A stretch of DNA of 64,000 bases from Temnopleurus reevesii (Eukaryota > Echinodermata > Echinoidea > Temnopleuroida > Temnopleuridae), in assembly GCA_036244855.1 (NCBI GenBank), contig BQKZ01001676.1, positions 6,628-70,627 on the forward strand. Reading direction: 5' to 3'. Below the pieces are notes generated by a model. It was given only the letters and a program-made list of their open reading frames with translations. It ran no database searches and was not told where the DNA came from. Position 1 is the stretch's first letter. Each line of letters opens with the position of its first letter. This document shows, in pieces, positions 42,611 through 53,450 of the stretch. A program made the translations under genes and the position numbers.

Positions 42611-43080
42611 AGGTGTAGATTCGTAATGACCAGGATGCAGAAATTGATGTTAAATGAGCTGATGTATTCGCAAGTTGCTTTACATGCCTAAATACATGTA
42701 TATCTATGTAGGATATTAGGAGTACATTTATGCTCGTATTCTATGTATTTTACGTCGAACAGGTCAATACGCCATCGTTCCTGCGGTGTGCTAAGTGCGA
42801 GAGCGTCGGCTTGAAATTGGCGGTGCGATCGGTGGTATTGTCTGCGGTGTGTGGGTTCGCGTTCATTTTGTACGTGAAGCATGTTCTGTGAGGAAGTACG
42901 ACCGCACCAGGTTATTTTATTTTGCGATAATTAAGCCATTTCTAGGTCGATTTCATTCAAACAAACTATGAACATGCTCTAATTTACTATTGAAAAAATG
43001 CATTATGGTAATAATTTTACTGCAGCTCGCAAACTAGTTAAATATCTGAAGCGCCCTCCTCCCAAAACTAGTCTTTCCCT
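42611..43080. mobile_element. Family J element, copy 2 (470 bp)
   Basis: It is bounded by TTAA (42607-42610 and 43081-43084) and collinear with 36245-36707. It keeps the GC-rich middle GCGGTGCGATCGGTGGTATT and TTTTGTACGTGAAGCATGTT. The ends are AGGTGTAGATTCGTAATG and CTAGTCTTTCCCT. Two copies with clean TTAA boundaries make it a real mobile family. Confidence 0.75.
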
Positions 43081-43199
43081 TTAAGGATTAGATTTTGAGT
43101 ATCCATTTGTTGGAGATGCTGATGTAATTCCTTTTTTTTGCTTGTCCCTTTTTAAAAAATTTATATTTATGTTGAGAAGGTTTTACGAGATTTGTAATA

Positions 43200-43850
43200 T
43201 CTGTGCCTACTAGCTGCCACACCCGCATATTTTTTCTTGGCTCTCATCTTTCTTTTCTTTTCTTTGCTTGTTCTTTTTTGTGGATTAGTTACTCTTCTCA
43301 GTTATATTCTTTCTTAATCTTGGGTTCCTCTTTTTATCTTCACATGTATCTCCCCTCCCTATATTCTCTCTCATCTTACCCCTCTCTCACTCTGCATCGC
43401 TCTTTATCTTTTCCTTCTTATTCTTCTTTGTCTTTTCCTTTTTCTTCTTCCTTTTCTTCTTCTTTTTCTTCTTCTTCTGTTTCTTCTTGTTTGTCTTAAG
43501 CGTCTTCTTCTTTTGTCATTTCTGCTTCTGCTTCTTCTTCTTCTTCTTCTTGTTTTTCTTGTTCTTCTTCTCCTCCTCCTCCTTCTTCTGCTTCTTCTTC
43601 TGCTTCTTCTGCTTCTTCTTCTTCTTCTTCTTCTTCTTCTTCTTCTCATTCTGCTTCTGCTTTTTCTTTTTCTTCCTCTTCTTCTTCTTTTTTTTTTCTT
43701 CTTCAACTTCTTTTACTTCCAATATCTTCTCTCATCCCTTCCTCCACCCTCTTTTTTTCTCTCTCTCTCGCTCTTTATTTTCTTCTTTTTTGTCTTTTTT
43801 GTCTCATTCTTCTTGTTTTGTGAAAATGTGGATCAATGTATCAACATACT
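43200..43850 (+). repeat. Long TTC/CTT-rich pyrimidine tract
   Basis: The densest part is 43425-43710, almost only TTC, CTT and TGC triplets. Frames of 68-130 codons on both strands (Ser/Leu/Phe or Lys/Arg runs) are low-complexity translations. Confidence 0.95.
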
Positions 43851-43859
43851 ATTTGACAG

Positions 43860-44640
43860 AAAGTTGTAACAAAAATTAATACCTTGCAAAGGAGTGTATC
43901 GGCATATTCCAGATCGTAAAACCTTCTTCCTTGTTTCATTAATCCTTCATTTTTATTTTCATTATTCATTATCCATCTAAGTCCCTCTTTCCTCTGTTTT
44001 TAGCAACATTTTCCAATAAACCCTAATTATTTTCCATTCACTTGATCTCTAATACAGGCATGTCTATTTTCCCCTTGTCAGCATTTTTTTCATTAAAACC
44101 TCATTTTGTTCTACCTTCGCTTTCTCTTTAACCCATTCAATCACTATTCCGTTCATGAATTGGCAGCTTTCAAATTTGATATCCGTTGCTGAAAAGCATC
44201 TTAAGTTTCAAATTTGCATAGAAAAGGAATAGTTATTTTGGAATCTTTATTGTGTTGCCAATTTGGTTGTATGTGATTATTATTTGATTACTCTATAAGC
44301 TGAAACGTTTGTGGTGGCTTTCCTCTCAGTATGATGCACATTCACATGCATGCAAATACTGTCAAAGTGAAAAACTACACTGTAACATAATAAATTGGCA
44401 AACTGGTCCCAATACACACACATATTTCAAGCGAAAATATTGGCTTACAGAGTATTTTGAATTTGATAATTCACTGCATTAAACACTAGTTACATAATAA
44501 TCAAACAATAATCAGGTTTATGTAGAAAATTGTTCTCTTTCAGCTTGTGCATCTGTTATAATTTTGTAGCACTAAATGAAAAAATGATTAAACCGAATCA
44601 GAAAGTGTGTTCAATGATCTTGAGAGGGTTAATGCAGGCC
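43860..44640. other. Unassigned AT-rich sequence
   Basis: I recognise no gene or repeat in this stretch. Confidence 0.5.
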
Positions 44641-45800
44641 TAAACTCATGTCTGTCATCCGATCTAATTACCTATCTTGATTCTTCTTCTCCTCCTCAAT
44701 AGATGACATCATCAAAGACTGATGCATGCTGGGAGTGACCCGAACCTGGGGTCAGCCAAAGTACAGGGAGAAAGTTCAGGTCTTGATGAGAGCTCTATGC
44801 CGAGATGTCAAAAGTTTTTTGTCCTGAAACAACCTCCTTAAAGATTGCGGGAGAAATTCTGATGAGGAAAGCAGAGATTCTGGAGGGGATAAAAGATGCT
44901 TGAGAGGAAAGACACTTATGAAGAGGTAAAATAGGGGAAATGTGAGGGGTAGCAAAGAGATGTAATGCGTGTACCAGGTAGTGTTATGTTTATCAATTGG
45001 TGGGACTGTTGTGTGGGGGTTATTTACGACAAAAGCGCAATTCTTGTTTTGCGGTTGATTCCAGCCCCGGTTCGATTAAACGACCCGTCCCTGCTTGATG
45101 CCTCTAGTTGTTGGGCCATCAAAAAATGGCTGCTGGTTAAATGGTAGGTGGAAAGGAGAGGTGAAAGTTCTCACCGGTTTCAAAATGGACGCCCGCCATG
45201 TGGGGATGTCGTTAGATGAATCGACTTGAATAACTCCATTTTTCACAGGTCAAACTGCTTTTAAACAAGCAACAAGGATCTATTGTATAATTGAGGCCTA
45301 GTTTTTTTGATCGTTGATAGAGCGGAGATCCAAAGGTCTTTATCACCCCGAAAGAATTCCAAACTGCGGCCCGACTGACGCTTCAATCGGGGGGTCACGG
45401 ACGCATCAGAATGTGTTTGGAGATGACTTTGTCTCATGGTGCTTAAAGTGCGCTTGACTTGTTGCTAGATTGTTAACAATGATGTATTGACTTATAATTA
45501 CATGGCATGCCGAAATGTCAGTGACTTATTATTTTGGAGGGGGGCCCCCGCTCTGGGATGGGAACGCTGTATGGCACTCTCGTTGTCGAGATAGCCGCGG
45601 CGCGAGAGATAGCTCTATATACCCTGTCATCTCACGTGGTAATTTAGAGACGAGCTAATGAGGATGAGAAGAAAAAAAGATTGATTCTAGCACAGTGGAT
45701 TGTCGTGAATATGTGCTAATAGATCGCGCAGATGCTGGTGGGCCGTTCTCCATTTTCCAGTGCGTCGCCGAAGGTTTTTTTTATTAAAAGACGTGCTGGA
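44640..45800. promoter_or_regulatory. Extended candidate regulatory block
   Basis: This is GC-richer and repeat-free. GATTCTTCTTCTCCTCCTCAATAG at 44680-44702 looks like a splice acceptor, but the sequence after it has early stops in all frames. Other items are TTTACGAC (Hox/Cdx-like, about 45022), CACAGGTCAAA, TTGTTAACAATGATG (about 45472) and CTCTATATACC (about 45613). The 60-codon frame at 44965-45147 has no domain. Confidence 0.35.
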
Positions 45801-46030
45801 ATGTCGTAAACAAGGGTCACGAAAATTGAGTGGAAAGGAGATTACTTTATTATTAGCATGCTGTTGTAATTATTTTTAATAACTTCCGCCGCTTTTTGTA
45901 TATTTTTTTCCTCCCCTTCTTCTTCCCTCTCTCACTCCCTGGCTGTCTTTCGCCCCCCCCCCCTCTGCCATCCTTATACAGGCTTTTGGATGAGATGAGG
46001 GGCGTAGGTGTGTCTGGAGGGATGTTCGAT
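45800..46030. other. Short CT-rich stretch
   Basis: A pyrimidine-rich segment with a C run near 45953-45962, and nothing else recognised. Confidence 0.5.
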
Positions 46031-47330
46031 GACAGACTTTAGGGGACAATGACTGAGGGGAAAGGAGCCCTTATTCCCCAGAGCTCACCTGAACCTGTTT
46101 TTCTCCGATGATGAACTTCAGAACCAGCATGAGGTGGGTTTTTATAGAATTCTTTATCCCCCAAAAAGCTGATTGGACAGAACATGTTGAAATGCTTAGC
46201 CAAAAGAAATCAGTTAACACGAATTTGATTAAAAGACGCTTTTGATGAGCAATAAATGCGGGCTGGACCGATCGCTTTGCGCCACACAATCAGAAAAAGA
46301 TCTCCCGTCATTTGGGACAAGAATGCCTAAGCGGTCGTCATCGATCCTCGATGAAATGACATCCTTTGTGTCTTTTGATGTCGGGATGCCTGTTTTCCCT
46401 TTCGATCTGGCCCCCGCGCGATGGGGTTCCTGGTTCTGATGATGAGCTTAGCAGAGCGGGGCGACTTTGAAGATCCGTGGCAGCCGCATAAGGTCAGATA
46501 GGGTGAAGCCAAACCCTTCGTAATGAAAGATACTCAAGGGCGATCAAAAAAGATGGCAAATGAGAAGAAAGAACAAGTAATGATAGTCTGTCATCTCCCT
46601 CTCTCGAAACGAGATTTTGCGACTTGCGCCGGGAGGGTTACCGCGGCCAAAGGTTGCCGTTCAGTCGATCTGAAATGGCTCCGGTTTCTTTGCCAACTGT
46701 CTGCGACTGGATTTAGGGCATTATGCGGCACCTTAGACAACACGATGTTGTCATCAAGGTTTATTGAACGAGACAGCGTTTCGCAAAATGCATTAGGACC
46801 ACTTTCGGTTGCGCGTCGCCGGAGGATTGCCAAGAATTTTGAGATGAGAGCAAAATAGTTTCAATGTGTGCGTATTTGGGCGAGCCGAGAATAAATGACT
46901 TGGCCTAGTGACCTACGTTTCAATTGTAAAATGTCATTCCGTCGAACCCTTTTTGTAAGCATAGTCGGAGTCGATCGCTCCGGGGTTTGTTTTGGCGACA
47001 GTCATCTTTATCCCTCTGAGCCGCATTATTTTCGCTTTGTTCGTATCGTCTGCGAATCGACGGGTAGATTTGTCCGAAATCGCCGTATCAAAATAATTCT
47101 TTCAAAAAGTTGAAAAGGATAAATGAGGATGACAATAAGGGCACAAGCAAGCCTCCGGAATTCCAACCTTTTCAAGCAAACAATAAAAGATCATCGTGAG
47201 CTCTCCCGCGGTCGTAGACATACTTTGGTCGTAAGCTATAATTATTATGTCGCGACAGTCACGAAAACAGTCGTGGGAGACGGATTCATAATGTCATGAT
47301 CATCTGGCCTTATAAAAATGATACCTAGCT
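46030..47330. promoter_or_regulatory. Large GC-richer island, candidate regulatory or cryptic-exon block
   Basis: This is the longest repeat-free, CpG-containing stretch of the window. Several frames of 60-111 codons overlap on both strands, the longest at 46523-46858 (plus). None shows a recognisable domain, and openness on both strands fits the composition. A nuclear-receptor half-site TGACCT lies at 46909-46914. I favour conserved non-coding DNA, but an unannotated exon cannot be ruled out without RNA data. Confidence 0.4.
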
Positions 47331-48000
47331 CAATCTTGTTTTTGATGTCACTCTCGCTTTCAAATCTTGTTTTTCTTTGCACATTCAAGATGGATCAGAA
47401 ATGAAAACAGATTCACAAAATGGGACAGTAGATATTGCACCGGTTACTTCAAAATGGGAGAAAAAGTAATTACATCAGTGGCTCCTAAGTGATGCCTATA
47501 TTTATTTTCACACAGTATCTTTGGAAATAAATCTTACTAGATGTTAGATTTAATAATCGGTGAGAACAGGAAAACTTTTAGTAACTAAAGAATTTCTCTT
47601 TAACAAAAACACAGGCCAACACTATTTTACTTTTTGAATGTTGTTTGCATTGTTGTGCTGATTTAAGATAAATCTGATGTGCTGAATCCAAAAATCACAT
47701 CGTTTTTGCTCAATCAGGTCAAGTTTTGGAGCTGTCCCCTCATGATGCTTTGTACATTTTTGTTCACATGGATGCATGTGTAGAGAACTTTTGGAAGGCA
47801 GTAGTGGATGTAAACAAAATGGTACATGTTATGGTTAAGAAATGGTTTAGAAATTGTAATATTATTGGCAAAAAATATCAGGTCCAATACTAATTGTGTT
47901 GAAAATGGCTTAGTCAGAAGCAGTGAAACCTTCTCCAAAAATTGGATGGGCTAAAGCATAAAGTAATGGAATCAAAACTAAATTGGATGATGTAAAATAA
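47330..48000. other. Unassigned AT-rich sequence
   Basis: I find no recognised gene or repeat before the tandem array. Confidence 0.5.
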
Positions 48001-49650
48001 AGTAAGAAGAAAAAAAAGGAAAGATGGAATGAAATAAGGGGGTAAAAGGACAACAGAAGATGAAGAAATAGAAGATGGAGGGAAGGAGAAGAGTCATCTA
48101 CCCTGGGCACTAAAAGCCAACAGCATTGCGGAGCTGGAGACTAAGAAATTTTTTTTAAAGTTAGTTAATTTGAACACTGTGAGCAGAAGGGGCAAAGGAT
48201 TAGCAGAGGTAGTAAACAGCGACTGTATCATTCAAGCATCCTCAAAAGCTCTTTGATAACAAAAGAAATTAGCTTCCCTATTTCTTCACTGAACAGATGC
48301 AACGCCTATTCAATTTTTCTCCTCAGTATAAGGTGTAACAGGTAAAGGAAATGTCTGTGTGTGCATCTAGCTATTGTGAATGATTCACTGGAAGCAAAAT
48401 TAAAGAAAGATGAGCGAGAAAAAGAAAAAATGTAAGATGGAATGATGGATAAATTGACAAAAGAAGACGATAGAACTGTGAAGGAATGGAAAATACCAAG
48501 GGCACTAAAAAAGTGCAACAGTGTCGAACACATAAACACAGTATGACCTAACCAGCGTTAATTCAAATGAAAAGGCTCACAAATGGCTCTTGAAAATAAC
48601 TTCCCTATTCATTCTCTGAACAGATGCAAAGGCTGTTTGACAATTGTCCACAGAATAAAGAAAATTTCTTTTATGTGCATCTAGCTATTGTGAATGGTTC
48701 TGTAGAAGTTGTGTGTGCTTTGTCTAAATTTATTTGTAATTTCTGCTCAAAGTGAAATCAAAGAAAGATGAGTAAGGAAAAGTAGCAAAGTAAGATGGAA
48801 TGATAGATAAAATGACAAGAGAAGATGATAGAACTGTGAAGGAATGGAAAATACCAAGGGCACTAAAAAAGTGCAACAGTGTCGAACACATAAACACAGT
48901 ATGACCTAACCAGTGTTAATTAAAATGAAAAGGCTCACAAATGGCACTTGAAAATAGCTTCCCTATTCATTCTCTGAACAGATGCAAAGGATGTTTGACA
49001 ATTGTCCAACGAGTAAAGGATTTTTTTGTGTGCATCTAGCTATTGTGAATGCTGTAGAAGATATTTTATTACTCTGTCCCAAGCTATTTGTCCCTTCTGC
49101 TCACAGTGATATTAAAGGAAGATGAGTAGGGAAAATAAGAAAAGTAAGATGGAAGGATAGATAAAATGACAGAAGAAGTCGATAGAATTGTGATGGAGAG
49201 GAAAATACCAAGGGCACTAAAAAGTGCAACAGTGGCGAACACATAAACACAGTATGACCTAACCAGCATTAATTCAAATGAAAATGCTCACAAATGGCTC
49301 TTGAGACTAGGCTTCCCTATTTATTCACTGAACAGGTTGCAATGCCTGTTAGAGAATTGTCCGCAGAGTAAAAGTTTTTTTTGTGAGCATCTAGCTAATG
49401 TGAGTGCTTCAATAGGAGCTTGTACTTCGTCCAAAATCTATTTGTCCCTTCTACTCTAGTGAAATTAAAGAATGATAATTTGAAAAAGAAGAATATTAAG
49501 ATGAGAGGATGGATAAAATGACAGGAGAAAATGATGAAGGAAGAGCGACATACCAAGGGCACTAAAAAGTGCAACAGTGTCGAACACATAAACACAGTAT
49601 GACCTAACCAGCGTTAATTCAAATGAAAAGGCTCACAAATGGCTCTTGAT
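48000..49650 (+). repeat. Tandem array, unit ~350 bp, four clear copies plus a partial
   Basis: The marker GTGTCGAACACATAAACAC (one copy GTGGCG) lies at 48521, 48879, 49232 and 49577, giving periods of 358, 353 and 345 bp. Each unit also has CATCTAGCTATTGTGAATG and ACCAAGGGCACTAAAAA. A more diverged unit (GGGCACTAAAAGCCAACAGC) begins near 48060. Short minus-strand frames within units are not conserved in length. Confidence 0.9.
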
Positions 49651-49659
49651 GTCCACATC

Positions 49660-49930
49660 TGGTAAACCATAGGTGCAATCAAAAACCTTTTATTCAAATC
49701 GTAATATTTGATTTCATAAGCAGGTCACGAGAATTCTTTCCTCCGCTTTAAATAACACCCATCGCCAGCTGCGAACGTCATCTAGGGGTGAATGATTTTT
49801 GGGAACGGCACGATCAGCGTTCTTTATGAAATAATAGTTAAGACTATTGAGATGTTTGTCAAAGACTTGTGTATTTTCCATGCTGTTTAATATCAGGAGC
49901 GTGAGGATTTAAAGTAGCATCAATAATTCT
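49660..49930. promoter_or_regulatory. Candidate cis-regulatory island (weak)
   Basis: A repeat-free stretch of mixed composition with CACCCATCGCCAGCTGCGAAC (near 49748), including the E-box CAGCTG, and GGAACGGCACGATCAGCG. Evidence is limited to composition. Confidence 0.2.
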
Positions 49931-50029
49931 TTTTTGGTAGCTCTCGCTGAAGTTTGTTATAATGTTTGATTTGGTAAAAGTCTGAGATTTGTTTTGACTA
50001 GTATGTACTGGTATGTACTAGTATATACA

Positions 50030-50700
50030 GCCTCCCCTTCCTCCCATGATCTATTTGTCCCACCCTCACTCTCTCCATCCCTCCATTCCTTCCTTTCTTC
50101 TCTTTCCACTGCCTGTCTTCCCCCCTTGGTCAATTTATCCCACCCAAAATCCCACTTCACTCCACCCTTTCTCCACCCCCCCTCTTCCTTCCTACTCCTC
50201 CATACCCTACTCTCATGCCTACCCACCTTCTCTCCATCTATCCATCTTACCCTCATTCCCTCCATCTCTCCCTCTCTCCCTCTCTCCCTCTCTACATGTT
50301 TCTCCCTTCCCCCCTCCCTCCTCCCCTTCCTCCATCCCCCCTCACTTTTCTCCTACTCCTGTATACCCGCCTCTCTCCGTTCCTTTGTTCCTGGTTTCTC
50401 CTGCCTATCCACCTTCTCTCAATCTACCCATCTCACCCTCATTCCCGCCATCTCTCCCTCTCTCCCTTATCTTTGTCCCTCCCTCCTTCCTTCCCTTTCT
50501 CTATTCCATTTCTACTGCCCTTCCTCCCTCAATCTATCCATCCCACCCTCACTCTCACCTTTATTCGCTGCCTCCTCCCTCCATTCCTCCTCCACTTCCC
50601 TTCTCCCCCATCATCCTCCTTCCTTGTCCCTCCCTCCATCAATTCTCATTCTCTACCTCCATCTCACCCTTCTTTTTTTTCATTCTCCCTTTGGTGTCAT
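50030..50700 (+). repeat. ~670-bp polypyrimidine tract (CCCTCT-rich)
   Basis: The plus strand is almost entirely C and T, with recurring CTCCCTCTCTCC, CATCCCTCC and TTCCTCC. All three plus-strand frames are open for 174-249 codons because pyrimidine-rich codons contain no stops. This is not coding evidence. Confidence 0.95.
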
Positions 50701-50875
50701 GAACACCCAAAAGATTTTGTTTGCAAAAGATTTTTGTGAATAACACCAATGCAGACAAGTTTAAGCATTGACATTTCTTTTTACATATTTATAATGTAAC
50801 AGATATATATTCCAAACTAGTAATAAAATAGACACCCAGGCATTGAGAAAAAATCTTGTTCTTTTTTTTTTCCAG

Positions 50876-51002
50876 ACAACATGACAATTGTGTGATATCC
50901 ATTGTCGAAAATAACATTGATAGTCTTCAACAACATCAATTGATTTTAAAGACATGTGAATTTTCCCTCTTTCGATACGATTTTGATTGGCACAGCATTT
51001 GG
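50876..51002 (+). other. Possible internal exon (127 bp), unproven
   Basis: A strong acceptor (a long T run ending TTTCCAG at 50875) precedes an open stretch that ends at a good donor (GG|GTGAGC at 51003). The frame open across it begins at 50856 and encodes about 42 residues in the interval, including ...DNCVISIVENN... and ...FRYDFDWHS. I recognise no family. Chance acceptor/donor pairs are common in such DNA. Confidence 0.15.
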
Positions 51003-51309
51003 GTGAGCCCATTTGCCGGCACCTATTGTACAATGCAATCCAAGTTAAGATGTCAGTTGCTCGTTGAACGGAAGCCGGGGAAAGATATGGGTATCACAGA
51101 TGTCGAAAATCTTTCTTTCTTGAATGTCTCTCTCCCTCCTTGTCTGTTTTTCTGTCACTCATACTACCATTTTGCATTTTGTGGTAATTTTGAAGAATTT
51201 TTTTTATCTTGCTTCTTTTTAAAAATCTTTCTCCTCCATTTAAATTTCCGAATTGTCCTCTATACTGACTTATTCCGCATATTCTCCTTTTTTCTATGAA
51301 CGGTCCAAT

Positions 51310-51806
51310 TTCTGTTTTATTTTAATTACCCACCCACTCCTTTCCTCTCCTCCCCTTCCCGTTCTATCCTCCTGATGCCATGCCCCACCCTTCCTGTCCC
51401 TTCCAGTCCTCTTTCTCTCAACTCTTTCTCTCAACTCCCTCTCTCTTCTTGCCTCTTACCTCACACACTCCTCCACATCCCACTTCCCCACGCTCACCCC
51501 CTACATCTTTTCCTCCGTCTTCCTCTTCCCTCTCCCCCTCTATCTCCCGCCCATCTCTCTCTCTCTCCTCTTCCTTTTCCCTTCTCCTCTCCCCCTCTTC
51601 CTCTTCCTTTCCCCTTTTCTCCCTCTCCTCTCCTTCTACCCTTCCCTCTTGCTCTTCTCTCCATCTTCTCTCTCTCTCCCTCTCTCCTCCCCTTCCTCTA
51701 TCCTCTCCTATTTTCTCTTCTACCTTTCTTCTCTTTCCCCCTACCCGCCCACTCCCTCCCCCTCTCCCCTTCCCTCTCCCCCTTCCCTCTCCCCCTTCCT
51801 TTCCCC
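51310..51806 (+). repeat. Second polypyrimidine tract
   Basis: A ~500-bp C/T-only tract with TCTCCC and TTCCTC motifs, ending at the single N at 51807. Frames on both strands are low complexity. Confidence 0.95.
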
Positions 51807-51807
51807 N
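51807..51807. other. Single-N contig join inside the pyrimidine tract
   Basis: The N sits in the tract. The 59 non-pyrimidine bases that follow (51808-51866) run straight into a sequencing adapter, so this fill is suspect. Confidence 0.85.
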
Positions 51808-51866
51808 CTCTTTAAGATTCGTTAAAACTGTATTATTGATTCTGGGCATCAAATAAATATTTATGT

Positions 51867-51904
51867 CTGTCTCTTATACACATCTAGATGTGTATAAGAG
51901 ACAG
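51867..51904. other. Nextera mate-pair junction adapter (assembly artefact)
   Basis: CTGTCTCTTATACACATCT (51867-51885) is followed immediately by its reverse complement AGATGTGTATAAGAGACAG (51886-51904). This 38-bp palindrome is the Tn5 mosaic-end pair of the Illumina Nextera mate-pair circularisation junction. It is laboratory sequence, not genome. DNA on its two sides need not be adjacent in the organism. Confidence 0.98.
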
Positions 51905-52005
51905 CCCCCCTCCCCTTCCCCCCTCCCGTTCCTCTTCCCTTTCCTCTCCCCACCCTCTCCTCCTCCACCTTTCTCTCATTGATATACACTCTTTCCCTCT
52001 TTCTA
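51905..52005 (+). repeat. Polypyrimidine tract continuing after the adapter
   Basis: C/T-rich sequence resumes (CCCCCTCCCCTTCCCCCC...) up to TTTCTACC near 52008. It is likely the true continuation of the tract before the N. Confidence 0.8.
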
Positions 52006-52009
52006 CCTT

Positions 52010-52290
52010 TAAACATAACATGTTTTTCATATGTATCTTCGCTTTACTTTTGTATAAAGGCATTTAAATTCAGAGCGAGGTTTAAATGGTCAAACTCCCT
52101 GTAGTTTTATGTTACTCAATTTATCAAAAAGAGGCCAACTTTAGTTGAACGAAGCAAACATGAATTCTTCTCATCTAGTCTTACCCCGTAAGAGCATTTT
52201 ACTGCCGAGTGAGGCTCTAATAGCCTGCTGTTGTTATATAGGCCACCAAAAATATTGAATTTTTTGTGCAAAATCCTAATGCCTAAGTAC
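52010..52290. other. Unassigned AT-rich sequence
   Basis: There is no recognised gene or repeat. Confidence 0.5.
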
Positions 52291-52610
52291 CATGAAATAA
52301 TAGGAAATATGATAGATATAACCTGAAACTGTCATCTTCATTAAAATCATTAATTAACATTCAAGAGAAGACCTGGAAATCATTTTCAGACGTTTTGGGG
52401 TGTATACTCCTTGTAAAGGCTTACTTCTACATGAAATCTGTTCAGAAAAATTGAAACAAAATTATAAAAAAGACATTTTCCAACTGACCTACACATTTTT
52501 TTAAAATAGTCATTCTTGAGCAGCTGAATATTTTTATCTTGACCTTTTTTTGAAAAGTTTAAAAGGTTTAGAAAAGGTATAGACGGCATTCATTAGTATA
52601 AAGAAGATAG
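52290..52610. repeat. Family K dispersed repeat, copy 3
   Basis: ATTTTCAGACGTTTTGGGG, CCAACTGACCTACAC and a following TTTTTTTAAAATAGTC block match the family K copies at 21000-21460 and 25690-26300. Confidence 0.45.
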
Positions 52611-52860
52611 GGCAAAATGAAATTAGGGTAATGTATACAATGAATTAAAATTGGCACCGTAGGCCTTCACTTCACAACAAAGTAAAAGCAGTCTTTTGTA
52701 AAAAGTTCTTTCTAAAAACTAATGTGATAAAGCAAAATATGTCTGGAAGAAAGTGACAGAGTATTGATGAAATCCATCAATATTTGATATGTTTTGAGCA
52801 GGTTGGTATCATGCATGTTTGGATACCCTAGGAGCCTTAAAAATTGCATTCTCTTGGAAG
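52610..52860. other. Unassigned sequence
   Basis: The minus-strand 65-codon frame (52712-52909) has no recognisable domain. Confidence 0.4.
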
Positions 52861-53450
52861 AGCAGTCATTCTCGGTCAAACAATAGGCCTCATTTTGCAG
52901 TCGGGGCATTATTTAGGCCGCAATAAAGGATCGGTGGTAACGAAGGAGTCCTAAATGCCATTCAAGTTGGCTATTGATAGCCGTGGACTCCCCGCACGGT
53001 GGGGAAATTTGCACTTGATGTCTTTCAAAAGTGTTCTCCGTCGCAGACGCAGCACGATTTCACCGAGTTAAATGCGGCGTGTGATGAGTAGATTGATGCA
53101 ATGCCGGGCTAACTGCTCATTTGCCGATAAAGACCACCTTCCAGGCAATTGACTTTTCTTCCGAAGCTGTCGGGGGTGAAAAATGGCAAGCAAGCAGCGA
53201 CAAGCCGAGAAATAGCCGGGAAAAGAATCAAACGATTCTCTCCCCTTTTTTTCTTTCTTGATCTCGTGTTTGCAGACGGAAATGAAAATTCTTCTCAGGT
53301 AAAAAAAATGCCAGGCGTTTTTTTTTCTATCTCCCTCATCCACAATTACCGCTGAACATGCTCGGAGAATGCGGCGGAATAGCGCGGGCTGAATGCGTTA
53401 AATGCGCGTGAATGTGTGAAAGGAGTGCAATTATTCATCGCTCAGTGGCG
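52860..53450. promoter_or_regulatory. Candidate cis-regulatory island (Hox/Cdx and GATA-type motifs)
   Basis: A GC-richer, repeat-free stretch with the Cdx/posterior-Hox-type GCAATAAA (52920-52927), CGATAA (53125-53130), GCGGCGTGTGATG and several CpG-containing blocks. Overlapping frames at 53068-53343 (minus) and 53149-53355 (plus) have no domain. Confidence 0.4.

Noticed and set aside
43404..43879. Frames of up to 130 codons on both strands
   Set aside because: Low-complexity TTC/GAA translation (Ser, Leu, Phe or Lys/Arg runs), open on both strands.
44680..44730. Coding exon after the acceptor-like TCCTCCTCAATAG
   Set aside because: The sequence after the AG meets stop codons within about 35 bases in all three frames.
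46523..46858. 111-codon plus-strand frame as a protein-coding gene
   Set aside because: No recognisable domain, no splice or promoter context, and the opposite strand is also open (46591-46833). Kept only as a region of interest.
48000..49650. CRISPR-like array
   Set aside because: The units are ~350 bp with diverged length, not short repeats with unique spacers, and the DNA is evidently eukaryotic.
49994..50743. Three overlapping plus-strand frames of 174-249 codons
   Set aside because: They are translations of a C/T-only tract, where stop codons cannot occur. All frames being open together and the Ser/Pro/Leu-only composition exclude coding.
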